NCBI RefSeq assembly: GCF_023159225.1
Contig: NC_063161.1
Span: 119,822,958 to 119,886,957, forward strand
Origin: Perognathus longimembris pacificus
Lineage: Eukaryota > Chordata > Mammalia > Rodentia > Heteromyidae
Reading direction: 5' to 3'
Length of the DNA stretch: 64,000 nucleotides
Below, piece by piece: positions 1-11,259 of the stretch (positions are counted from its first letter, which is position 1; each line of letters begins with the position of its first letter). Below the pieces are notes generated by a model. That model searched no databases. It was given only the letters and a program-made list of their open reading frames with translations, and was not told where the DNA came from. The translations under genes were made by a program, and so were the position numbers.

Positions 1-487
1 TAAACTCTCACACTCCCTTTGACCCTGCCCCCTGATTTAGGCCCAAACCAGATCTGGTGCAAGTATGCCATACCTTATGTCCTGTGCTCTGTATCCAGTC
101 CCCTGGCTCTTCTCCAGTCACCATGACATCTCACTTCAGCTCTCCATTGGAGTTGATCTGGTTTGTTGGTATTGTTTTTCTGCTCTTTCTTTCCTTTTCT
201 GTTCTCATGACTCAGTTTTCTAACAGTGTTAAGTGTATGCATGGGGCTGCAGGTCTTTGTGACAATTTTCCACTTGCAGATGTTGGCCTTTTAATAAAGA
301 GTCCCAATTCAACCTCTCAAAACATGGCTTCTCTGTTTTCTTGCTGTATAACAATAGTAGCTACGAATACAGTATCTGTTTGGACTTGATATATATTTCT
401 TATTTATAAGTATAAGAAATAAAGCTTTTATCTTCTGAAAAATCTAAAGAGCCTATATGAACTTTTTAAAATTACATTAAAAGAAAC
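1..487. other. Unassigned flanking DNA
   Basis: I recognise no gene or repeat family in this stretch. A 110-codon open frame runs from 57 to 389, but it has no recognisable domain and its composition matches non-coding DNA. The right edge is the TSD of the old L1 that starts at 498. Confidence 0.5.
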
Positions 488-544
488 AAGGCATATAGTT
501 AGATAGGGGTGGGGGTGGGGAAATTTACCATCCAGTATGTTTAC

Positions 545-1128
545 TTGTAGGCATATTCTAGTTACCACAAATGAGGGAAATCATGATACCTATGTTTCTT
601 TGCATCTGGATTACTCCACTTAATATAATTTTTTCCCAAGTCTTTTCATTAAATGGTACAATATCATTCTTTTTTATGGAAGCATAGAATTCCATTGTGT
701 ATATATACCATATTTTCTTGATCCATTCATCCACTGAGGGCATCTAGGTTGATTCCATGTCTTGGCTATGGTAAATAATGCTGCAATGAACATAGTTGTG
801 CTGGGAGCTAGAGTGGTCAGTTGGGTAAATGCCCAGGAATGGGATTGTTTGTTCATAGGGGAGCTCTAGGTTTTTTGAGGAATTTCCATACTGCTTTCCA
901 GAGTGGTTGAACAAATTTATATTCTGATCAACAGTGTTGTATTGTTCCCTTTTGGCTGCATCCCTGCCAGCATCTGTTATCATTAGTTTTCTTAATGGCC
1001 ATTCTACCAGGGGTGAGGTGGAATCTCAATATTGTTTTGATTTCCATTCTTTTTATGGCTAGGGATGTTGAACATCTCTTCATGTGTCTATTGGTTATTC
1101 TTACATGCAGGTCTTTAGACATTCACAC
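545..1128 (-). pseudogene. L1 ORF2 C-terminal fragment, inverted
   Basis: Minus-strand translation in several frames gives the conserved L1 ORF2 C-terminal region: a block equivalent to [18 protein letters not shown], then a GCSQKGT block, then WNQPRCPQWMNG and YTQWNSM-like motifs. Frameshifts separate these blocks, so this is a decayed copy. It would be part of the reverse-transcriptase protein's Cys-rich C-terminus, not a host gene. It forms the inverted 5' piece of the old L1. Confidence 0.85.
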
Positions 1129-1156
1129 AGTGAGACCAAAAGAGGATATTCGGAAC

Positions 1157-1290
1157 TAGGATGTCCCGACATGAAGTTGTAGGGCTTGAACTCAGGGCCT
1201 GGACACTGTCATGAGCTTTTGTTCTTAAGGCTGATGCTCTACCACTTTAAGCCACAGCTCAAATTCTGGTTTTCTGATAGTTAATTGGAG
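1157..1290 (-). repeat. SINE fragment at the 5' end of the L1
   Basis: Antisense similarity to the 7SL+Geo SINEs elsewhere in the window: the Geo block (GGGCTTGAACTCAGGGCC, then a CCACTTTAAGCCACAG box) is followed by the TTAATTGGAGA linker, where similarity stops. The fragment lies inside the L1 TSD boundaries, so it moved with the L1 or was joined to it at insertion. No SINE A-tail is visible at its left edge. Confidence 0.7.
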
Positions 1291-1307
1291 ATTTAAAAAA
1301 AAAAAAA

Positions 1308-2231
1308 TCTCGAGGCTGCCAGGAGCGCAGAACTCAGATAGCGGGAGACCCCACGGACACAAGGCAGGGTGCGGACCAAGATACACAACGGCAGCGACGA
1401 GAAGTTCGGGTCCACACCGGGTTCGGTCAAGGGAACCCAGCGCGGCAGAAAGAGGGAACCGGGGAAGCCACCACGACACTTCGCCAACCCCTGAAGGGCC
1501 AACGGCTGCGCAGGACACACACACAAAGCAGCAACTGTAAGTCCCCCATTATCCTCTCCCCCAATGGGAGACCAGCTATCAGAGACCCAAGGCCCACAAA
1601 GAAGCTAGATCTCCCTCCCTCCCCCTCTCCACCCCGAGGGAACAAAGAACCCCCAAATCAGGCAGGGAGCTCCCATCAGGCCCTGGGAAGTCAGTTTAGC
1701 AGGGGAAGGGCGGAGCAGCCCCAAGGCCCCACAGGTTCCTGAACTGGCAGAACCGTCCCCGCCCCCTTCCCAACAGGGGCCAGGGGACAGGCGGCAGTGC
1801 AAGCCCCACCCGAGGCGCCTGGACCTCCCAGACTCAACCAACTAAAATCACAGGTGCTGGTGGGCATTACCAGCCCAGCAGGGTCACCTGGGCCTGATCA
1901 CGTCCCCCCTCGCAGCGGAGGTGAGGTCTGAGGGTGCCAATCCACACCCGGACAGTCGATCCCACTGGGCCCCACACATACCACCCCCTCCCCCAACGGA
2001 CTCACGGGAGGGCGCAAGCACAACCCAACAACCCAGGGCTCGCTCTGGGAGGCAGATCCTGCTAAAGTAACTGTTGTAGTGGACGCACAGCGCACAGGAG
2101 GGCGGGGCCCCCAGCGACAGCGCCAGCTCTGGTAGGCGTACCCTGCACTGGTGGGTGGGGCCACAGCGACAGCACCTGCTGCCGTAGACACGCCTACACA
2201 GAAGGGAGGGAAGACCTACACACATCTCCAG
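1308..2231 (+). promoter_or_regulatory. L1 5' UTR / internal promoter region
   Basis: This GC-rich, CpG-containing stretch leads into ORF1 and occupies the position of the L1 internal promoter. I see no tandem array of ~200-base monomers like those of mouse L1. There is only a weak ~52-base near-repeat around AGCGACAGC at 2113 and 2165 just before ORF1. The promoter role follows from L1 biology; activity is not shown. Confidence 0.65.
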
Positions 2232-3401
2232 ATGCGCAAATCACAAAGAAACATAACTCAGTTCATCAAAGGGCAAGCCAACTCGCCAGCTCCAAAAAGC
2301 AGCATGACTGAAGAGGAGATGGAGACTAAAAAAGCAAATGAGGCCATGTTAACAGGAATGATCGAAAGTGTCAGAAATGAAATCAGAAAACAATTCCAGG
2401 AGTTTAGAGCGGAAATCTGGAAGGACACCCAGGAAGCCAAGAAAGAAATGGAAGCAAAAATGGATACAATGCAAGCCTTTTTTAAAGAAATGGAAGCAAA
2501 AATGGATACAATGCAAGCCTCCTTTAAAGAAAATCTCCACATCCTGAGAATTGAAATGCATGAAAAAATAGATTTAAAATACAACTCTTTAAAGGAAGAA
2601 ATTTCCACGATCAGAGCTGATATGAAAACCATAAATAGCTCTCTGACATCCATAAACTCCACAATTGAAACCATAACACAAAGAGTGGACCATATAGAAT
2701 CCAGAATCTCTCGCCTGGACGATGAAGCAGCTGACAACAACCAGAAAATGACCACACTCTAAGAAAAGGTGAAGCTTCAAGGCAGACTAATCCAGGAACT
2801 AATGGACAAAGACAAGAGATATAATCTGCGCATAATTGGAATAGAAGAAGGAGCCGAATACCAGAGCAGAGGGCTTCATCATGTTCTCAATAAAGTTATT
2901 GCAGAAAACTTCCCCAATCTCACAGGGGACCCCATCCAGGTAACCGAAGCCTATAGGACACCTGGCAGGCCAGACCCCAGGAAAGCCACCCCAAGGCACA
3001 CAATATTCAAGACTACAGACCTCAAGATTAAAGGGCAAATTCTGTACTCAGCCAAAGCGAAGAAGGACACTTTCTTCAATGGGAAGAGGATTCGAATAAC
3101 ATCCGACTCATCCACACAAACTTACCAAGCTCGAAGTGAGTGGAAGAACACCATCCAAGTACTTCAGAATAACAATTTACAACTTCGGATCAAATATCCA
3201 GCAAAATTGGAGTTCACATTCAAAGGGAAAACCAGATCTTTCCACACCAAAGAGGAGCTAAAGGAGTATGTGAATAAAAAACCAGCCCTACAGCGAATTT
3301 TAAGAGGGGAACCCCACCCAACAGAGATCGTAAAAGACACACAGACAGAATCAGAAAGAAACTTCAATAGCCAAAGTCCAGCAGAAAGACCAGCTCACTA
3401 A
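2232..3401 (+). pseudogene. L1 ORF1 (RNA-binding chaperone), one premature stop
   Basis: ORF1p is the trimeric RNA-binding, nucleic-acid chaperone protein that coats L1 RNA in the cytoplasm. I place the start at ATG 2232 (MRKSQRNITQF). The same frame opens upstream at 2151, but those residues look like translated 5' UTR. The frame runs to the stop at 3399-3401, about 389 codons, and is broken only by TAA at 2760-2762. Order: a lysine/glutamate-rich coiled coil (about 2290-2760), an RRM-like domain starting near RYNLRIIGIEEG (about 2817), and a C-terminal domain near YPAKLEFTFKGKTRSF (about 3195). The coiled coil holds a direct 42-base duplication (from 2448 and 2490) adding 14 residues, exactly two heptads. 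ORF2 begins 40 bases downstream, the usual L1 bicistronic layout. The identification is secure; the start is inferred. Confidence 0.93.
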
Positions 3402-3441
3402 AGACAAGAAAAAAAAGAGGAAAAAACAGTCCAACAAGAAA

Positions 3442-6400
3442 ATGGAAGGAGAAAAAACACCCTTATCCTTGATCTCTTTAAATATAAATGGTTTAAACTC
3501 CCCGATAAAGAGGAGCAGACTAGCAGAATGGATTCGCAAACAAAAAGTTGACATCTGCTGTCTACAAGAGACCCACCTTACAGCAAGGGAAAAAAACAGG
3601 CTTCGAATGAAAGGATGGAGCAAGATCTACCAAGCAAATGCACCCACCAAAACGGCAGGTGTAGCCATTCTGATCTCAGACAAGCTGGACTTTTCATTAA
3701 AGTCAACTCAAAAAGACAAAGAAGGACACTACATATTAATACAAGGAAAAATCCAGAATCAAGAAATCACGGTGATAAATGTATACTCACCGAACAAAAG
3801 AGGCCCTACATACGTCAAGCAAATTCTCACAGCATTACAGAGCAAGATAGACGCAAACACAATCATAGTGGGTGACTTTAATACTCCTCTCTCTCCAAGA
3901 GACAGATCCAACACCCAGAGGATTAGTAAGGGAGCTGAGGACCTAAATAACACCATTTCCCAAATGGATCTAACAGACCTACAGAGACCCAATACACCTT
4001 CTTTTCAGCAGCCCATGGATCATATTCCAAAATAGACCACGTCATAGCCCACAAAAAGAACCTCAGAAAATACAAAAGTATTGACGTCATCCCATGTATT
4101 ATATCTGATCACAGTGGATTAAAGGTAACCCTCAACAACAAAGGATACCACAGAGCCTATACACACTCTTGGAGGCTAAACCCCACGCTGCTATCCAACA
4201 CTTGGGCCACAGACCAAATTAAAGATGAAATCAACGAATTCATAAGCCACAATGACAATGAAAACACATCACAAAGAAACCTATGGGACACAGCTAAGGC
4301 AGTACTGAGGGGCAAGATCATTGCACTCAGCACCCACATTAAAAGAATGGAAGCAGAGCAGGTGAATACCCTCACGATGAAACTAAAACAACTGGAGAAA
4401 CAAGAAAGGACAGAATCTAAAATGACCAGGAGGGGAGAGATCACAAAGATTAAAGAAGAGATAAATCTGATTGAAAATAGAAAGACTATTCAACAAATAA
4501 ATAAGACTAAAAGCTGGTTCTTTGAGAAAATAAACAAAATTGACAGACCCCTTGCAAGACTTACAAAAAAAAGAAGAGAAGAGACTCATATACGTAAAAT
4601 CAGGGACTCCAATGGAAAAATTACAAGTACACACGATATTCAAACAATCATAAGGAGCTATTTCCAAAACCTCTCCTCAGCAAAAAACAATAATTTTACA
4701 GAAATGGATCAATTCTTAGAGAAGTACAAACTGCCCAAACTGAACCAAGAAGAAATAAATCAACTAAATTAACCAATAACTTATGGTGAGATACAGGAGG
4801 TAATCAAGAACCTCCCTAGTAAGAAAAGCCCAGGCCCAGATGGATTCACCAATGAATTCTACAAAACCTTTAGTGAGGAGCTAATACCAATACTCCTCAA
4901 ACTCTTCCGCGAAATAGAAACAGAGGGAGAAATCCCAAACTCATTCTACGAAGCTAATATCATACTCATTCCCAAACCAGGCAAAGACCCAACAAAAAAA
5001 GAGAACTACAGACCAATATCGCTAATGAACACAGACGCAAAGCTCCTCAATAAAATATTAGCTAACAGGATCCAGAAACTGATCAAGAAAATCATACATC
5101 ATGACCAAGTAGGCTTCATCCCTCAGTCACAAGGATGGTTCAACATCCGTAAATCAATCAACGTAATTCACCACATAAACAGATCTAAAATTAAGAATTA
5201 CATTGTTATCTCAGTCGATGCCCAAAAAGCCTTTGACAAAATACAACATCCATACCTATTAAAAGCTTTGGAGAGAACAGGAATAGATGGAACATTCCTC
5301 AAAACAATAAAAGCCATATACAACAGACCAACCACTAATACATTAAATGGAGAGAAACTTAAATCATTCCCCCTAAACTCAGGAACAAGACAAGGATGCC
5401 CACTCTCCCCACTTCTGTTCAACATAGTGCTGGAATCCCTAGCCATAGCAATAAGGCAAGAGGAGGACATCAAAGGGATCCACATCGGCAAGGAAGAAAT
5501 CAAGTTATCCCTATTTGCAGACGACATGATCTTATATCTGAAGGACCCAAAAAACTCAGTACCCAAACTCCTACACCTAATAAACCAATTTGGCAAAGTA
5601 GCAGGATACAAAATCAATCCACAAAAGTCAGCAGCTTTTCTGTACACCAGCAATAGACAAACAGAAAAGGAAATTATGGAAACAATTCCATTTACAGTAG
5701 CCAAAAAAAGAATAAAGTACCTAGGGATCAACTTAACCAAGGACGTGATGGACCTATTCAATGAAAACTACAAAAATCTAATAAGGGAAATCAAAGAAGA
5801 CACAAGGAGATGGAAAGACCTCCCATGCTCATGGGTAGGCAGAATCAATATAGTGAAAATGGCCATATTGCCCAAAATTGTTATACAAATTCAATGCAAT
5901 ACCTATCAAAATCCCAGCCACATTCTTCACTGAAATAGAGAAACCAATCCATAAATTCATATGGAACAGCAAAAAAACTAGAATAGCCAGAGCAATTCTA
6001 GGCAAAAAAAAAAAAACAGTGCAGGAGATATCACAATACCAGACTTCAAGCTCTACTACAAGGCCATCATAACAAAAACATCATGGTATTGGTATAAAAA
6101 CAGATCGGAAGACCAATGGATTAGAATTGAAGACCCAGAAATAAAACCGCACTCTTACAGCCAACTGATATTCGACAAAGGAGCTAAAGACATACAATGG
6201 AATAAACATAGCCTCTTCAACTACTGGTGCTGGGAGAACTGGGCAGCCATATGCAGAAAACTCAAAGTAGACCAAGTCTATCACCATGCACCAAGATCAA
6301 CTCAAAATGGATCAAGGACCTCAATATCAGACCTGAATCCTTGAAACTACTGAAAGACAGAATAGGAAAGACGCTAGAACTTATAGGCACAGGAAGGAAC

Positions 6401-7248
6401 TTCCTGAATAGAGTCCCAGGGGCACAACAAATAGGGGAAAGACTCAACAAATGGGACTACTACAAATTAAAAGTTTCTGCACAGCTAAGGTCATAGCCAC
6501 CAAAATAGAAAGACAGCCAACGATATGGGAAAGGATATTTACCAGCACAGCAACAGACAAAGGCCTGATATCTGTCATCTACAGAGAACTCAAAAAACTA
6601 AGCCCCTCCAAGCCCAATAAACCTATTAGGAAATGGGCAAAAGAGCTAAAGAGAGACTTCACAAGAGAAGATATAAAAATGGCAAAGAAACACATGAGGA
6701 AATGCTCAACATCCCTGGTAGTAAAGGAAATGCAAATAAAAACAACCCTGAGATACCACCTCAACCCAGTTAGAATGGCCTATACTCTGAACTCAGGAAA
6801 CAACAAATGCTGGAGGGGCTGTGGGGAAAGAGGAACCCTTCTCCATTGTTGGTGGGAGTGCAAATTAGTACAACCACTTTGGAGAACAGTATGGAGGTTT
6901 CTCAAAAAGCTCAATATAGACCTACCCTATGACCCAGTCATACCACTCCTAGGCATCTACCCTAAACAGCAAAACCCAAGATATCAAAAAGACATTTGTA
7001 CTTCCATGTTTATCGCTGCACAATGCACAATAGCCAAAATATGGAAACAACCCAGATGCCCCTCCACAGACGAATGGATCCAAAAAATATGGTACTTATA
7101 CACAATGGAATACTACATAGTGATTAGGAATGGTGAAATATTGTTGTTCGCAGGGAAATGGTCAGAACTCGAACAAATAATGTTGAGCGAGACAAGCCTG
7201 GAACATAGAAAACAAAGGGGCATGATCTCCCTGATATATGACTGTTAA
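3442..7248 (+). pseudogene. L1 ORF2 (endonuclease + reverse transcriptase), several lesions
   Basis: ORF2p nicks target DNA and reverse-transcribes L1 RNA at the nick. The N-terminal APE-type endonuclease shows SLNINGLNSP, the catalytic QETHL motif (about 3562-3576) and GDFNTPLSPRDR (about 3871-3905), with SDHSG near 4108. The reverse transcriptase shows NYRPISLMN, the [13 protein letters not shown] motif and the catalytic FADD motif at 5514-5525. The C-terminus has the Cys-rich block [18 protein letters not shown] (about 6810-6863). Lesions: a frameshift near 3978-3993, an in-frame TAA at 4770-4772, frameshifts near 5875-5880, at the A-run 6004-6016, near 6270-6290 and near 6465-6475. The stop at 7246-7248 ends the last frame. 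Together these make the copy incapable of autonomous movement. The length matches the usual ~1270 codons. Confidence 0.95.
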
Positions 7249-7459
7249 CAAAGGGAGACGGAGAGACATTAGAGACCAAGTCTGTGAATACAGTATATGT
7301 TCTTGATACATTGTATATTGTATATATGTATACCTGACCTAGAGAAGGGATAGAAAAACAGGATGTAAGATATCACAAGAAATGTACACACTGTCCTGCT
7401 ATGAAACTGTACCCTTTTTGCACAACACCTTGTAAAAAAAATTTATGTTCAATTAAAAA
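7249..7459 (+). other. Type A L1 3' UTR and A-tail
   Basis: A short 3' UTR of about 200 bases follows ORF2 and ends in AATTAAAAAAAAA at the TSD. It lacks the G-rich tract seen in the type B copies and shares no obvious sequence with the type B or type C 3' ends in this window. Confidence 0.75.
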
Positions 7460-7473
7460 AAAAGAGGATATTC

Positions 7474-7867
7474 ACAGGAGCAGACCACAAAGGTTTAATA
7501 GCTATGTGCATATGATCATATTTTTGAAATAAGCTCCAAGAAATGGAAATGAGATTTTTGTTGTTGTTGCTGCTGTTGTTGTTGTCTTTTCCTTTTGTAT
7601 TATTTGTTAGTTTATTTGTCTTTGGGAGGGTAAGGGGAGGCACAGAAAAGGTGGGACAATGCGTGAATACAGCAGTCATATACACTAGACACTATGTTGA
7701 AAATGACCTATACAACTTGTAGGTAGGACAGGAGGGAAAAAACCTGCGAGAGAGCAAGGGACGGGGTGACTGGTTCAAAAAGAAATGTACTGATTATCCC
7801 ACTCATCTATCTGCAACCCCTCTGTACATCATATCTACAATAACAATAAATATATTTTAAAAAGAAA
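7474..7867 (+). mobile_element. Type C L1 3' end (right piece of the old L1)
   Basis: The last ~170 bases match the 24826-25031 and 58513-58615 copies: an ACACTAT...TACAACTTG block, then a TCTGTACATCA block, then ACAATAA and an A-rich end. It carries a TTGTTG-rich patch at 7558-7584. Together with the inverted piece at 498-1137 it forms one twin-primed insertion. Confidence 0.65.
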
Positions 7868-8042
7868 AAGGCATATACGAAATACCTTAGAACAATTTGG
7901 GAATGCAATCCCAAAATAATCTCAATTTTATTTCCCTATATTTAAGGTAAATACATTTAAATATTATTTAAAACAAAGTATCTTATAAATGTAGTATTTG
8001 TCTTGAGAGTACTTATAAATAAGTATTAAAACAATAACTCTT

Positions 8043-8285
8043 AGCCAGGAAGTGGTGGCTCATACCTGTAGTCCTAGATACTCAGGAGGCTAAGATCTAA
8101 GGATTGTGGTTCAAAGCCAGCCTGGATAGGGGAGTCCATGAGTCTCTTAGCTCCAATTAACCATCATAAATCTAGGAGTAGCACTGGAGCGCAAAGTGGT
8201 AGAGTGCTAGCCTTTGAGCAAAAGAGCTCAGGGACAGTGCCCAGGCCCAGAGTTCAAGCCCCATTGATGACAAAAACAAAACAAA
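8043..8285 (+). repeat. 7SL-like + Geo SINE
   Basis: The left arm begins with a B1/Alu-like GTGGTGGCTCATACCTGTAG and contains an AGCCAGCCTGG motif. After the CCAATTAACC linker comes a Geo-type arm (GTGGTAGAGTGCTAGCC, then GAGTTCAAGCCCC) and an ACAAAAC-rich tail. It is diverged, so it is not recent. Confidence 0.85.
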
Positions 8286-8404
8286 GCAAAACCAAGAATT
8301 CTTAATTAGTACAGGCAATAGCACATTTTCTCATTACATTTTATTTTGAAATGCCGATTATAAAGAAGAAAGAATCCAATATTTGAATGTACTATATTAA
8401 CAAT

Positions 8405-8560
8405 GCTTTAAAACCTCACTTTATCATCGCTAGCTCAGAGAGGGATTATGATCATCATTTTAGGACGGGATAACTATGCTCAGAGATGTTAAGTAATTTA
8501 CTGAATGTCATATGACTATAGGGGACAAGACTGAGATTAGGGCCCAAGTCTTAGTGATTA
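8405..8560 (-). repeat. MIR fragment
   Basis: The plus strand reads as the reverse complement of the MIR core: a CATCATTTTAGGACGGGATAAC block, then CTCAGAGATGTTAAGTAATTTACTGAATGTCATATG in short recognisable steps. It is old and heavily diverged. Confidence 0.6.
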
Positions 8561-10168
8561 GCTAAAGATGCAAGCTTTTCCATTGTTCTAGCTTTTTTAA
8601 AAAATACAATTGTGTGCTGTGGATTTGTTTTTGCCACACACATTATTTCCCATCCTACTTTTCATTTTGCTCCTTCTATAAGTCACTGCTGATTCAGGGG
8701 AAGAGAGCAATGCATTTTGGAAATCACAAATTTAGCATAGGAAATTGAGTTTATATAACTGTGGGGCACTGGCACATGAAGTCTTAGAAGAAATCGGAGA
8801 GCCCAAGAATATCCACTTGTCCTGAAGTAGTAATGCATGGAATAGGTTGGAGTTGGTGGGAGACTCTGAGAACTACAGAGCGCTCAGCTACCAACCTGAA
8901 ATAGCAAAGGGAAACAGGCCAGAGCCTGGAGTGAGTACTGCCTCTGTAAGTTCTGGGGTTGGGCTTCGCATACATCTGGGATGTGTATGTCACACTACTG
9001 GACAAGCCCAAACTCAACAGCTGGAGGAAGAAGACCATTCACTGTCTCTCTTCTGTCGATTTTGTTTGCCTCATCCCATGCTAGTGCCAGGGACAGTACA
9101 TCAATACACACTGTCTTAAAGGCTTGGTATGCCAATCCAGTCTGATAAAGAAAAAGGCAGTGCCCAGGACAATACTTGCTATAAAGTAGATGACCAATGT
9201 TTACTCTACTTCTCAGTTGTAAGCAATAGGACCCATGACTGTTGGTTGAAGTGGGGAAGTTTATCCCATTAGATGGCTCAGAGAATTCCAGAGGGCCAAA
9301 TCAGCTTAGATGACAGAGGGACAGAAACAATAGCCAAGCTATACTGTGGAGAGTCCCCAGCAGCAACACTGTTGAAGCCACTAGTAGGCCCAAACATTAC
9401 AGCAGATATGGCTAATGCTGGCCACCACTACACCTTAGAAGCCACTGACCTCTGTGTCAGCCTCACCTGGAAAAGGATTTCATGGTCCTGTGTTCTCCAT
9501 CTCACTGTCTTCTAAAATTATAAGCTCACATAGACAACTCTGACAGACAGAGCCCGAGTCATATAGGTATGTCCTTGCTGAAAGAGATAGTGGGAAAAAA
9601 GTGGAAACTCTTGATCCAGAGGAAGCCTTTGTAGACAGTCTTCTGGAAAGTAGCATGCTCCTTTGAAACCTGATGGAGACTGGTGAAGGAGCGCTTAGAG
9701 TCAGTTCACTCTGTCAGTCTGGAGTCTCAGATCTCAAAAGTGCTAGTATTTTCTGAGCTGAATGCTAATTGGTGTGCTGGAGCTCAAGCTACTAGCATGC
9801 TAAATCATTCAAGTACAAAGGCAGGTATTGGTGATTAGTATATTTATTTATGTTAGAGGAAACTCTCTATTCTCCAAAACCATGAAAGCTGAGGGGAGAG
9901 CTGCAGTTAATATACCATATCGTATTATTATGATATTATATCTGATCCATGACTGCCTGATGGGAAATTTCAGTGCATTCTTGATCATGTAGGACATAAA
10001 TTCCATAGCTCAAGATTAGGGTCTCTCTGTGGGTCTGTTTGTCTTTTATGCATCTATAGATTGGCATAAAAGCCTTTAGAATGGGTTTTAGGGACTGTTG
10101 CTACTGCTTTTATTTTTATAATCTTTATACATTTATTTTTATTCATTCAGTCCTGGTGTACATGGCTT
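8561..10168. other. Unassigned single-copy-looking DNA
   Basis: No gene or repeat family is recognised. Short open frames at 8847-9119 and 9273-9515 have no domain signature. Composition is ordinary for mammalian intergenic or intronic DNA. Confidence 0.45.
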
Positions 10169-10306
10169 TTTTTTTTCTGAGATACATCTTACTATGTAGC
10201 CCATTCTGGCTTTAAACTATTCATGTAGTCTAGGTTGGCCTCTAACTTGCAATCCTCCTGTACCTCCTGAGTACTGGAATTTCAGGCATATGACTACATC
10301 TAGTAT
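10169..10306 (-). repeat. B1-type SINE (7SL-derived)
   Basis: The antisense B1 reads on the plus strand as a T-run, then GAGATACATCTTACTATGTAGCCC, CTGGCTTTAAAC and CCTCCTGAGTACTGGAATT blocks. It is a monomer without a Geo arm. Confidence 0.8.
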
Positions 10307-10734
10307 TTGTTCTTTTCTCAAGCACAAGTAACAGGCTTCTACCTTTGTGACATAGAATTTATAAAATTATCCAAATATAGGATATATGTTCAAAGATGCT
10401 GGACAGATACCTAGTGCCTCTAATAAATGTTAATCCATAATTAACTTTTTTCTTTCCCTACTGGATTCCATTACCTTAAGGCAGATTCTATTACTTTAGT
10501 GTCAGATGGGCCTGGGAAGGTTTGGGTCTTGGTTTGTTTACCATTGAAATCTTTGAAATTAACATTATCTCTTGTGAGTTTTAGTTGTCCATCTAAGGGA
10601 TAAGGCACACCAATATAAGAGACACGGTTATGGTTAAATGAAAAACATAACTGTCATGCCCATGATAAACATAAATACCAACAGAGTGCAGCAGTTTCTA
10701 TACAAACATTCCAAGGAAAGGAGTCCTATCTTGC
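10307..10734. other. Unassigned DNA before L1
   Basis: I recognise no feature here. The stretch ends at the 12-base TSD (10735-10746) of the next L1. Confidence 0.4.
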
Positions 10735-11259
10735 TCTTTATTCTTTTATTTTTTTTCCAATTTTTATTATCAAACTGATGTACAGAGAGGTTACAGTTTC
10801 ATACGTTAGGCATTGGATACATTTCGTGTACTGTTTTTTACCTTGTCCCTCATGCCCCCCCTCCCCCCTTTCCCTTTCCTCCCCTGAGGTATTCAGTTCA
10901 CTTACACCAAACAGTTTTGCAAGTGTTGCTTTTGTAGTTGTTTGTCTTTTTTTACCCTGTGTCTCTCAATTTTGGTATTCCCTTTCAATTTCCTAGTTCC
11001 AATACCAGTATACATGGTTTCCAATATATTCAGATAAGATTACAGAGATAGTGTAGGTACAACCACAGGAAGGTGATACAAGAACATCATCAATAATTGA
11101 AGCTACAGATACACATTGGACGTTGAAAGTATTTACAACTCTGATATAACAATTGTCTCCATAACATGGAGTTCATTTCACTTAGCATCATCTTATGTGT
11201 TCATAAGGGTATAGCTATTGGGCCTTGTGATGCTCTGCTATGACTTGCCTAAACCTGTA

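Larger units (their letters stand above)
1152..7459 (+). mobile_element. Near full-length L1 (type A), inactivated
   Basis: The element holds a GC-rich 5' UTR, ORF1, ORF2, a short 3' UTR and an A-tail, about 6.3 kb in all. A 14-base TSD, AAAAGAGGATATTC, lies at 1138-1151 and 7460-7473. Its first ~150 bases (1152-1300) are not typical L1 but carry a SINE fragment in antisense. Mobility would need intact ORF1 and ORF2; both are broken (one stop in ORF1; at least one stop and several frameshifts in ORF2). It lies inside an older L1. Confidence 0.95.
498..7867 (+). mobile_element. Old 5'-inverted L1 (type C 3' end) split by a younger L1
   Basis: The left piece (498-1137) reads on the minus strand as the ORF2 C-terminus. 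The right piece (7474-7867) reads on the plus strand as an L1-like 3' UTR ending in an A-rich tail. A 10-base repeat, AAGGCATATA, flanks the whole unit at 488-497 and 7868-7877 and fits a target-site duplication. The two pieces were contiguous before the younger L1 inserted between 1151 and 7460. Opposite orientation of 5' and 3' pieces inside one TSD is the signature of twin priming. The short TSD and A-rich context keep confidence moderate. Confidence 0.6.
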
